NCBI GenBank assembly: GCA_036186865.1
Contig: AP025054.1
Location: 4,456,224-4,520,223, forward strand
Reading direction: 5' to 3'
DNA length: 64,000 nucleotides
DNA from: Eustoma russellianum
Taxonomy: Eukaryota; Streptophyta; Magnoliopsida; Gentianales; Gentianaceae
Part shown: piece after piece, positions 55,810-64,000 of the stretch
Numbering within the stretch: the first letter of the stretch is position 1
How the letters are laid out: each line of letters opens with the position of its first letter
Made by a program: the position numbers and the translations under genes
Notes under the pieces: generated by a model
The model's input: only the letters and a program-made list of their open reading frames with translations
What the model was told of the DNA's origin: nothing
Database searches by the model: none

Positions 55810-56345
55810 TTCCTCTTCTTCCTCCATCTTTCTGTTCTTCCTCTTCATCTTTTTTCCAACCATGGTCATCTTTCTCGTATTTGTCCTTCACAATTTGCAG
55901 GTCTTTTCTTTGTCAAAGTCAGGCATGAGCCAATGAAACCTCAGAAGAAATGACTCATAAAGATGTCAAGAAGAAATTGGTAAATTTACATTCTGGTTTA
56001 CTTCATTGAAACTACATGAGAGAATGTTCATTTGAGATATTTCTTATTGCTTGAGAGATGAGCAAGGAATGTGAAAAGTCCATATACGGTTCTGGTTCTG
56101 GGGTCCAATATGTATTGCGTGCAGGCAGCTTTGAGGCTCATTTATGTCCAGAAAGCTTTGTTCTTGTACACTTGGCTTATGTCGCCTCTGGTTCAAATAC
56201 ATGTCTAATGATGAGTTTGACTGCCGCCAGCTGATTTTAAATTGCCCTTGGGGAAATTTGAGGTTGGGGCTGATGAAGATGACCATGGTTGGGAAAAAGA
56301 TGAAGAGGAAGATGGAGTAAGAAAAGATGGAGGAAGAAGAGGAAG
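55810..56345. repeat. Inverted duplication next to the assembly gap
   Basis: 55810-55875 is the reverse complement of 56269-56345 with few differences (both contain GATGACCATGGTTGG and a GATGAAGAGGAAGA run). About 390 bp lie between the arms. The first arm ends at the N run. Confidence 0.8.
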
Positions 56346-57084
56346 AAGAGGAAGATGGGGAGGATGGAGAGGGAAATCGATTGTGGGGGTGGGGTGTGGT
56401 AGGGTGGGGGTGGGGTTTTTCTTTTTATTTTTGAATTATTTTTTCTATAAACTTTTAAAAAATAAATGAAAATTGCCTTTATGACGTCAACATGGATGCC
56501 AGGTGTCTATTAACCCTATAAGTCTGGATGACAAATGTGTTTCATGAAACATTGGATGCTACTTCAAACTTGATGGAAAAGAATAGATATCAGGTGCAAT
56601 TAACTCTTTTTACCAACTCCAAGTATTCAAATATGACTCCCACGACACCCACAATGATGAAGATGCAACAGCAATATGCTGATGGAAGTTCTAAATCCAA
56701 CTTTCTCCTTCTCTTTCTTCATCTTTGCTTCTATTTAGTCCGCCACCAGTTTTGCTTCATGATTGATGATTTTTGTGGTTTCTTCTTTCACCGTTATTGT
56801 TGTCGGTTCTTGAACAACCTTAGACGCCATGTTGGAGAATTCTATGCAGACAATCCGAATCAAATAATGATATCATAGGTATTGTTATTTACCGTCTGCT
56901 TAGATGTTAAACTAGTGATTGATAAGTGTTGTAGTATAAATCTCATTAAAACTAAACTGGTTATTCTGTCCTACACAACAGCTTCGTTACGTTTATACCC
57001 AAAATTGAAAAAAAAATATATATATATATATACTAGCAAGTTGAGTATTCACTAATCAAATAAAAATTTATACCATAAAGTAAC
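56346..57084. other. Purine-rich tract and spacer
   Basis: 56346-56420 is strongly G/A-rich. The 116-residue frame at 56528-56878 has no recognised domain and I do not call it. Nothing else seen. Confidence 0.3.
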
Positions 57085-57252
57085 ACTTCCCGTCTTCAAT
57101 TTGACGGGATGATTTTGTTAAGAAAATTATAACTACTCTTCTAGAAAAAATATATATTTATAACTACTTCCCGTTTGTCTATGTGGTTGACTAGAACAAT
57201 GTATTAAACTTTTTAGAATCATCCTGTTTAGCCGATTGAAGGGAACTCTGCG
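57085..57252. mobile_element. Possible small MITE
   Basis: Imperfect inverted ends: ACTTCCCGTCTTCAATTTGA with GGGATGATTTTGTT at the left, and AGAATCATCCTG with GATTGAAGGGAACT at the right. No clear TSD. Confidence 0.45.
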
Positions 57253-57286
57253 TCAATTATTATTTTTATATAAAATCTCGAACAAA

Positions 57287-57459
57287 GAAGGCGGACTTGG
57301 GAAAACTGATAAAGTTTCTGCTTTATGACCTTTAGATCAGGGGTTTGAGCTACGAAAACAACTTTTTGCACAAAGTAAATGTATGGTAAAGCTGCGTACA
57401 TCACATCGCTTCTCTGACTCTATGCAAACGCATAAGTCTAGTGTACCATGAATGCCTTT
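57287..57459 (+). mobile_element. S-family tRNA-derived SINE, complete
   Basis: 173 bp between 22-bp duplications (57265-57286, 57460-57481) that read TTTATATAAAATCT(C/G)GAAC then AAA. A-box-like AACTGATAAAGTTTC, B-box-like GGGGTTTGAGCTACG, 3' GTGTACCATGAATGCC then T run. Confidence 0.87.
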
Positions 57460-57481
57460 TTTATATAAAATCTGGAACAAA

Positions 57482-58089
57482 TGTTCCTGTTTATGGGGTT
57501 GATAGGAATCCTAATTCTCCCGTCATACCAAAAAGGAGAACAATATTAGTGTAATGTCCCAAAATCTCACCACAAAAATGTAAATAATATACGATATTTT
57601 TATAATTTCTCATGATATTTGTGCATCAGTATAAAGGATACGGATGAAGTTTGTTTTAGAAAAAGGTAACGAATCCCTAAATGATAATGTAAAATGACAG
57701 CTGATTCGGTCGAAAGATCTGTCTAAGCTGATATATACTTTGAATTGGGACAGTCTACTTTCTTTATGTTATTATTAAAAGCATGTGTAAATGTTATCTT
57801 CCGTCCAATAAAACTACATTATTATAACTAAAACATAGTTTTTTTTACTAAATTTAATCACCTTTTACTCCCTGATACTTTCTTTACCATATATGAAACA
57901 AAGAACTTCTATATAAAATATTGATACTAATTGAAAAGGCTAAATATCTTATATTAAAAAGCGAGTTTGTAGAAGTTAAATTGATTACTATATTATATTA
58001 AACCAAATATATTGAGTGAAATAATTTAAATTAAACAAATCACACATGTAATATATCGTGATTATAATGGCGTACCAATTACATCATTA
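57482..58089. other. AT-rich spacer, nothing recognised
   Basis: No ORF or repeat supported. Confidence 0.35.
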
Positions 58090-58215
58090 GCCTAGAAAAA
58101 TGGTGTTCCGTATGTATTAGTTTTCTACGTTTGCGCATAGTCTAGGAAAAGGCCGGATCGCTTTAAGATATGACGTAGTTTTTTTTGCGGCTCGAACCTG
58201 TGACCTGTGTAGAGT
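58090..58215 (-). mobile_element. S-family SINE fragment
   Basis: On the - strand: CACAGGTTCGAGCCGC as B box and a GGCCTTTTCCTAGACTATGC 3' part. Confidence 0.6.
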
Positions 58216-58285
58216 AGAGATCAAATTTGCAATTCACAAGAAATTCACAATAACAGAAAAAAAATCACCAGTGGTGGGTAATGAT

Positions 58286-58776
58286 TGTTGGAGAATTGGT
58301 AGAAGATCAGTTGAGGGATACGTTAGCCTCGGATGAGAAAGAGGAATCTGTGATTAGAGATAGAGGAATAATTGAGGAGAAGAGGTGGTGCAGAACGCAG
58401 GAGGAAGAAAGGAGTGGCGCGCCAATATTTTAAATTGGTGAAAAGACAAGAAAGTCCTTCCTTAATGAAGTAATACAGTTTTGTAAATAAGGGCAATTGC
58501 GTAACTTTCTTATCTTCTTCTCCTAACTGGATGTAGTTAGTTGAACTGTATAAAAAGGAGCATATCAGCTGCGAATCCACAAGTTGTTTTCGTAATGATT
58601 AACCGTCAAATAGCGGTTATCCTCTTCCAGATTGATCAATGAAATTCTCTCTTCGTTTCTCACATTTTTTCAATTGCTGTTCGGTTGCTTTCGATTGTGT
58701 TCGTTATTTGATTAAGTGATGTTTGCTGTATTTGATGCTTGGACTTGTTTGTTGGTTAGTTGATCCAATTTTAACA
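58286..58776 (+). repeat. Copia-3 5' LTR
   Basis: 491 bp, TGTTGGAGAA start, TTTTAACA end. It contains an AscI-like GGCGCGCC octamer and a TATA box. Confidence 0.95.
58549..58556 (+). promoter_or_regulatory. TATA box of Copia-3 5' LTR
   Basis: TATAAAAA in context CTGTATAAAAAGGAGC, about 260 bp into the LTR; probably the U3 promoter. Same site at 63675-63682 in the 3' LTR. Confidence 0.65.
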
Positions 58777-58787
58777 TGGTATCAGAG
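58777..58787 (+). other. Copia-3 primer-binding site
   Basis: TGGTATCAGAG immediately after the 5' LTR, complementary to initiator Met tRNA. Confidence 0.93.
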
Positions 58788-58936
58788 CGATCCAGGTTGC
58801 TGTAGTATTTAGATCCGAATTCACCAATGCTTTGTTGACGGATGATCTGTAAGAATCTTCAAATTGTTTGTGCGTAGTTTCATTTCTGCCAAAGTGCTTG
58901 TGGTATCTGGTGATTTCTGTAGTAGTTTGTTACGAT

Positions 58937-61900
58937 ATGAATCCAACCTCAATTGCTTCCACGTCCAGAGGAAATCAGCCTCAGCTGAATGATAATCCTC
59001 AACAAAATCCATACTACTTGCATCCTAACGATAGCCCCGCCATCGTTCTAGCGCAACCTCCTCTTACTCCCCATAACTATCACACTTGGAGTCGAACTTT
59101 TGAGATGGCCTTGGTTGTTAAAAATAAAATTGGATTCGTGGATGGTACAATTGTAAAGCCAACTGCCTCAGACCCTGAGTTTCCCCTTTGGAGGCAGGTG
59201 AATACCATGGTCCAATCTTGGATCATGAATTCTGTTTCACATTCCATTGCTCAAAGTATTATGTGGTTTGATACTGCGTTGGATGCCTGGAATGATCTTA
59301 AACTTAGATATGGAAGTACTGATCCTTTTAGGTTGTCGGATCTGTTAGAGTCATTCTATGGAATTAGGCAAGAAAATCTGACTGTGAATGAGTACTTCAC
59401 GAAGTTGAAGGTTGTGTGGGAGGAGCTGATGTCAGTTAGGCCCATTCCTACTTGTGTGTGTAGAGGCTGCAGGTGTGATGTGGCAGGAAAAATGAAACAA
59501 TTCGTTGAGAGTGACTATGTGATCAAATTCATAAAAGGTCTAAATGAAAGTTTTGATCCAGTTAAATCCCAAGTTTTCGTGATGACGCCCTTACCTGACA
59601 TCAATACAACCTTTTCCATGGCCCTAAAATATGAGAGAAAAGTTACAGCTGATAATGGAGCAATGATGTTTGACAATAACCCCACAGCATTGATGGCTGA
59701 GGATCAGGTGAGTGAAGTATTTGCAGCAAACACCTACTCTGGAAGACAGCAATCAGGAGGATATAGGAGGGGGAATGGAAGGTTTTATGCTGATGGAAAT
59801 AAGAGATTTCAGTGCACTCACTGCGGAATGATAGGACATACAGCAGAAAGATGTTACAAGAAGTATGGTTATCCGCCTGGGTTCAAGCCGAAGAATCAGG
59901 TTAATCTGGCTGATAGTGCAGAAGTGGAGTCACAGACATTGCAGCCTGAGCAGCAGATGAGGGAAGTGCAGTCTTTGGTGTTAACTCCTCAACAGAATCA
60001 GAAGCTGATAGCATGGTTGAACAGACTTGAAGACAACCAGGAAGGGGGCTCAGCTTCTGCGTGCCATGGCACAGTCTTGTCTGCCAAAGTTGGCAAGGTG
60101 ACAGGTAACTCTACAACTAACATTTCAAGTTCATGGATTTTAGATTCAGGGGCAACTGATCATATTACCTATAGCTTAGCCTTGTTTGATTCCTCAACAC
60201 CTATTAATCAAGTCTCTATAAAGCTGCCTAATAATTCCCTGGTGTTTGCCACACACAAAGGTACAGTGAAGGTAAATGCACTACTTACTCTGTACGATGT
60301 GCTGTACGTACCTTCTTTCTCGTTCAACCTAATGTCCTTGAGCAAACTTGCGTCTGATCCAAATATGCTTATTAAAATCCATGGTCCTTTATGTGAAATC
60401 CAGGATCAATTGTCCAAGAGGATGATTGGTTTAGCTAAACTCTTCCATGGCCTATACTATCTCTGTGGTGAAGGTATGATCTCACAACCTGCAGCATGTA
60501 CCTCTATGTGTAGTTCACTGTCCTTGCTTTGGCATTATAGGCTTGGGCATCCCTCTCAATCCAGAATAAAGGAGATTCAAAAACAGGAACCATCAATTCC
60601 AGAAGTACCTCTTGACAAGCCATGTACCATCTGTCCTTTAGCCAAGCTACAAAGAATTCCTTTTCCAGTATCAGATTCTGCATCTAAAACTCCGTTTGAT
60701 CTTGTGCATGTAGATGTATGGGGACCAAATAGATATCCTACTTTGTATGCCCAGAAGTATTTTTTAACCATAGTAGATGACTGTACCAGGTTTACCTGGA
60801 TATACTTGATGAAATCCAAGGAAGAAACTAGACGCATTATGAAGAGTTTTTGCCTATTTGTTCATACGCAGTTTGGAAGGCACATTAAGGTTGTGAGATC
60901 AGATAATGCAAATGAGTTCAAAATGAATGATTTTTATATGCAACTTGGCATTGTACATCAAACTAGTTGCATTTACACGCCACAGCAAAATGGACTAGTG
61001 GAACGAAAGCACCAACACTTGCTTGTTGTAGCTAGGTCCTTGCAGTTCCAAGCCAACCTACCCATGCCATACTGGGGTTTTTCCATCCTTCACGCTGCCC
61101 ACCTTATAAACATACTACCCACTCCTGTACTTCATCACAAAACACCCTTTGAACTACTTTACAACAAAGCCCCACCATATCAAAACTTGAAAGTGTATGG
61201 CTGCAAAGCATATGCGTATAACACTGATCCCCACAGGCACAAGTTCTCAGCAAGGGCCGTCCCTTGTCTCTTTCTGGGCATATCACAGCATACAAAGGGA
61301 TATATACTGCAGAATCTGATGAACAACAATATCTTTGTGTCCAGAGATGTACAATTTCATGAACTGTCGTTTCCTCACTCCAAAAATTCAACATGTCCTC
61401 CCACCACTCCTACTCAGTCACTTGATACTCCATTCTTCCCAGCCTGTGACTACACTGACCATATGATATACCATGAGCCAAATACCCCTTCTCAGCCTGA
61501 ACTTCACCAGTCTGATGACACTGCACCAGAAACAGATTCAACTGCACATACCACGCCTCTACCTGACCCTGTGATTCCCTCTTCCTCTTCTGTGCCTACC
61601 ACGCCCACAACCACACATACACCAGTCCCATTCCAATCTCCGTCTACCCTCCATGAGATTTCACATCATCCTCCACACAGACATCGACAACCTCCCTCTT
61701 ACCTCAAAGACTATCACTGCAATCAGTTGCACAACACCACTCCACACTCTGTCATCTACTCTACCACTCCTAACAATACTCCTTATCCTATTGAACATCA
61801 TTACTCTCTGGATCTTTTAACCCCTGAATATAAAACCTATGTGCTTAATGTTAGCTTGCAGCAGGAACCTTCATCTTATCAACAGGCATCCAAGGCAGTC

Positions 61901-63559
61901 CATTGGCAACAGGCCATGACTCAGGAGTTGGCAGCTTTGGATGCCAACAACACCTGGACACTGGTACCCTTACCTTCTGGCAAGAAGCCCATAGGTTGCA
62001 AATGGGTATACAAAATCAAAAGGAGAGCTGATGGCACCATCGAAAGGTACAAAGCCCGCTTGGTAGCAAAAGGGTATACCCAGGTACCAGGAGTAGATTA
62101 TGAAGACACATTCTCACCCGTTGCAAAAATGACTACCGTGAGACTAGTTATGGCCTTAGCATCTATCAAGGGCTGGCATTTACATCAGTTGGATGTTAAC
62201 AACGCATTCTTACATGGAGATCTAGATCAAGATATATATATGACTGTACCAGAGGGAGTCCAAGTGACCAGCCCTAGCACCGTATGCAAGCTCAACAAGT
62301 CACTCTATGGCCTTAAGCAGGCCAGTCGACAGTGGAATGCCAAACTGACATCCTTTTTGATATCTGCTGGTTTCTTGCAGTCCAAACATGACTACACCAT
62401 GTTTATCAAACAATCAGCCACTTACTTCTTGGTATTGCTAGTTTATGTTGACGATGTTGTTCTAGCTAGTAATTCCCTTGATGCCATACAAGACCTCAAG
62501 TCTGTTTTGCATCAAACGTTCAAGATTAAAGATTTGGGAGTTTTACGTTACTTTCTTGGCTTAGAGATTGCCAGGTCTCAAGGGGGCATAATGGTGTGCC
62601 AAAGAAAGTATACTCTTGAATTACTTGAGGACACGGGATACCTGGCTTCTAAGCCAACCAAGACGCCCATGGAACAGAATCTGAAGCTCTCCCACAATGA
62701 TTCAAACTTGGTGAAAGATGTGACTGCCTATAGGAGACTCATTGGAAGGCTATTGTACCTAACTATCACAAGACCCGACATTACATACACGGTTCAACAA
62801 CTTAGTCAGTTCTTGGATTCACCTACTGAATTGCATCTGGCAGCTGCAAACAGACTCCTAAGGTATCTAAAGGGCAGTCCAGGCAGAGGGTTGTTCTTCC
62901 CTAGTAAAGGCTCATTGAAATTAAAGGCTTTTTCGGATGCAGACTGGGGAGGGTGTACAGAGACCAGGAGGTCCATAACGGGATACTGCACGTTTCTGGG
63001 AAGTGCGTTGGTGTCATGGAAAGCTAAGAAACAGACCACTGTTTCTAAGTCATCCTCGGAGGCTGAATATAGAGCTCTTGCCTCGGCTACTTGCGAGGTC
63101 CAATGGATTCTCTATCTGTTGAAAGACTTGGGAGTAATTCATACGGGTCCAGTGGAGTTGTTCTGTGACAATAGGAGTGCCATCTATATAGTGGAGAACC
63201 CGGTGTTCCACGAAAGAACCAAGCATATTGAAATAGACTGTCATATTGTGAGGGATAAATACCAGGAAGGTGTGATCATTCCAATGCCTGTGAGGACTGA
63301 AATTCAATTGGCGGATATTTTCACAAAGGCATTAGATTCTAGAAGAATGGCCATCCTGACTGAGTCCTTAGGGATGAAAAACATATTCGCTCAGTCAGAA
63401 TTGAGGGGGGATGTTGGAGAATTGGTAGAAGATCAGTTGAGGGATACGTTAGCCTCGGATGAGAAAGAGGAATCTGTGATTAGAGATAGAGGAATAATTG
63501 AGGAGAAGAGGTGGTGCAGAACGCAGGAGGAAGAAAGGAGTGGCGCGCCAATATTTTAA
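58937..63559 (+). CDS. Copia-3 Gag-Pol polyprotein, intact, reading into the 3' LTR
   Basis: 1540 residues from ATG 58937 (the open frame upstream starts only with TTG). Domains in order: Gag of the UBN2/Retrotran_gag type; CCHC knuckle CTHCGMIGHTAERC; protease WILDSGATDHI; integrase zinc region and core (HVDVWGP, RSDNANEF, PQQNGLVERKH); a Pro/Thr/Ser/His-rich linker; reverse transcriptase with VYVDDVV; RNase H with DADWGG and SSSEAEYRALA. The usual NG after the second integrase Asp is NA here. The frame does not stop before the polypurine tract: it passes through it and 148 bp of the 3' LTR, adding about 48 residues encoded by U3. No lesion seen, so it may still be mobile. Confidence 0.95.
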   Translation: MNPTSIASTSRGNQPQLNDNPQQNPYYLHPNDSPAIVLAQPPLTPHNYHTWSRTFEMALVVKNKIGFVDGTIVKPTASDPEFPLWRQVNTMVQSWIMNSVSHSIAQSIMWFDTALDAWNDLKLRYGSTDPFRLSDLLESFYGIRQENLTVNEYFTKLKVVWEELMSVRPIPTCVCRGCRCDVAGKMKQFVESDYVIKFIKGLNESFDPVKSQVFVMTPLPDINTTFSMALKYERKVTADNGAMMFDNNPTALMAEDQVSEVFAANTYSGRQQSGGYRRGNGRFYADGNKRFQCTHCGMIGHTAERCYKKYGYPPGFKPKNQVNLADSAEVESQTLQPEQQMREVQSLVLTPQQNQKLIAWLNRLEDNQEGGSASACHGTVLSAKVGKVTGNSTTNISSSWILDSGATDHITYSLALFDSSTPINQVSIKLPNNSLVFATHKGTVKVNALLTLYDVLYVPSFSFNLMSLSKLASDPNMLIKIHGPLCEIQDQLSKRMIGLAKLFHGLYYLCGEGMISQPAACTSMCSSLSLLWHYRLGHPSQSRIKEIQKQEPSIPEVPLDKPCTICPLAKLQRIPFPVSDSASKTPFDLVHVDVWGPNRYPTLYAQKYFLTIVDDCTRFTWIYLMKSKEETRRIMKSFCLFVHTQFGRHIKVVRSDNANEFKMNDFYMQLGIVHQTSCIYTPQQNGLVERKHQHLLVVARSLQFQANLPMPYWGFSILHAAHLINILPTPVLHHKTPFELLYNKAPPYQNLKVYGCKAYAYNTDPHRHKFSARAVPCLFLGISQHTKGYILQNLMNNNIFVSRDVQFHELSFPHSKNSTCPPTTPTQSLDTPFFPACDYTDHMIYHEPNTPSQPELHQSDDTAPETDSTAHTTPLPDPVIPSSSSVPTTPTTTHTPVPFQSPSTLHEISHHPPHRHRQPPSYLKDYHCNQLHNTTPHSVIYSTTPNNTPYPIEHHYSLDLLTPEYKTYVLNVSLQQEPSSYQQASKAVHWQQAMTQELAALDANNTWTLVPLPSGKKPIGCKWVYKIKRRADGTIERYKARLVAKGYTQVPGVDYEDTFSPVAKMTTVRLVMALASIKGWHLHQLDVNNAFLHGDLDQDIYMTVPEGVQVTSPSTVCKLNKSLYGLKQASRQWNAKLTSFLISAGFLQSKHDYTMFIKQSATYFLVLLVYVDDVVLASNSLDAIQDLKSVLHQTFKIKDLGVLRYFLGLEIARSQGGIMVCQRKYTLELLEDTGYLASKPTKTPMEQNLKLSHNDSNLVKDVTAYRRLIGRLLYLTITRPDITYTVQQLSQFLDSPTELHLAAANRLLRYLKGSPGRGLFFPSKGSLKLKAFSDADWGGCTETRRSITGYCTFLGSALVSWKAKKQTTVSKSSSEAEYRALASATCEVQWILYLLKDLGVIHTGPVELFCDNRSAIYIVENPVFHERTKHIEIDCHIVRDKYQEGVIIPMPVRTEIQLADIFTKALDSRRMAILTESLGMKNIFAQSELRGDVGELVEDQLRDTLASDEKEESVIRDRGIIEEKRWCRTQEEERSGAPIF
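63401..63411 (+). other. Copia-3 polypurine tract
   Basis: TTGAGGGGGGA just before the 3' LTR; it lies inside the polyprotein reading frame. Confidence 0.88.
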
Positions 63560-63902
63560 ATTGGTGAAAAGACAAGAAAGTCCTTCCTTAATGAAGTAAT
63601 ACAGTTTTGTAAATAAGGGCAATTGCGTAACTTTCTTATCTTCTTCTCCTAACTGGATGTAGTTAGTTGAACTGTATAAAAAGGAGCATATCAGCTGCGA
63701 ATCCACAAGTTGTTTTCGTAATGATTAACCGTCAAATAGCGGTTATCCTCTTCCAGATTGATCAATGAAATTCTCTCTTCGTTTCTCACATTTTTTCAAT
63801 TGCTGTTCGGTTGCTTTCGATTGTGTTCGTTATTTGATTAAGTGATGTTTGCTGTATTTGATGCTTGGACTTGTTTGTTGGTTAGTTGATCCAATTTTAA
63901 CA
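63412..63902 (+). repeat. Copia-3 3' LTR
   Basis: 491 bp, same as the 5' LTR as far as I can compare. Its first 148 bp encode the polyprotein C-terminus. Confidence 0.95.
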
Positions 63903-64000
63903 ATGATTAACCCAATTTCTGTGGTCCATTAATTGGATGGTTTACAGAATGTAAAGAATTCATAAGGTGATAACTTCTAATTATTATAAATTGTCGATTG

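Larger units (their letters stand above)
58286..63902 (+). mobile_element. Copia-3: complete Ty1/copia retrotransposon, identical LTRs
   Basis: 5617 bp. LTRs of 491 bp (58286-58776, 63412-63902) show no difference by eye, start TG, end CA. The target duplication ATGAT is perfect (58281-58285, 63903-63907). Primer site, polypurine tract and a single uninterrupted polyprotein are present. This is the youngest insertion in the window. Confidence 0.96.

Noticed and set aside
56528..56878. 116-codon frame at 56.5 kb
   Set aside because: Composition looks random, with no domain and no homology I can recognise.

Overview
This is nuclear DNA of a dicotyledonous plant. The genes have GT-AG introns, the gene families are plant families, and there are Ty1/copia elements primed by initiator-Met tRNA, an L1-type LINE, tRNA-derived SINEs, Stowaway, hAT and Mutator-like MITEs, and repeats with (TTG)n tails. 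The (TTG)n families suggest an asterid, but I cannot name the species. I see no operons, CRISPR array, rRNA or free-standing tRNA gene. Some reading frames in the window open with GTG or TTG; I moved those starts to the first plausible ATG.

Host genes, left to right: (1) an ATL-type RING-H2 ubiquitin ligase, + strand, three exons, 729-4680; (2) a single-exon METTL13-like methyltransferase, - strand, 11926-13350; (3) an OTU-domain deubiquitinase, + strand, five exons, 27620-29599; (4) a GABA/amino-acid transporter (AAAP family), - strand, seven exons spread over about 14 kb, 37032-50962, rebuilt here to an uninterrupted 455-residue frame. A short broken coding remnant of unknown family lies near 54.5-54.85 kb. 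These genes have unrelated functions and are simply neighbours.

The rest is mostly transposable elements. There is a full-length L1 LINE with an 18-bp target duplication but broken ORFs (16819-22108). There are three full-length copia elements: one on the - strand with 450-bp LTRs differing at one base and an intact polyprotein (30545-35581); one with two frameshifts, nested in a SINE inside transporter intron 5 (40024-45230); and one with apparently identical 491-bp LTRs and an intact polyprotein that reads into its 3' LTR (58286-63902). Small elements fill the spaces: about 12 copies of a (TTG)n-tailed family (called R), about 7 copies of a second (TTG)n-tailed family (Q) that continues from a LINE reverse-transcriptase remnant, three tRNA-derived SINE families (S, T, U), 9-bp-TSD foldback MITEs carrying CACGTG motifs, two hAT MITEs and a Stowaway.

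I did not find a convincing undescribed biological system. The most interesting points are the Q/LINE link and the shared (TTG)n tail with R, the CACGTG-bearing foldback MITEs, the very young copia with LTR-encoded C-terminal residues, the internally expanded SINE U, and the layered insertions in the transporter introns.
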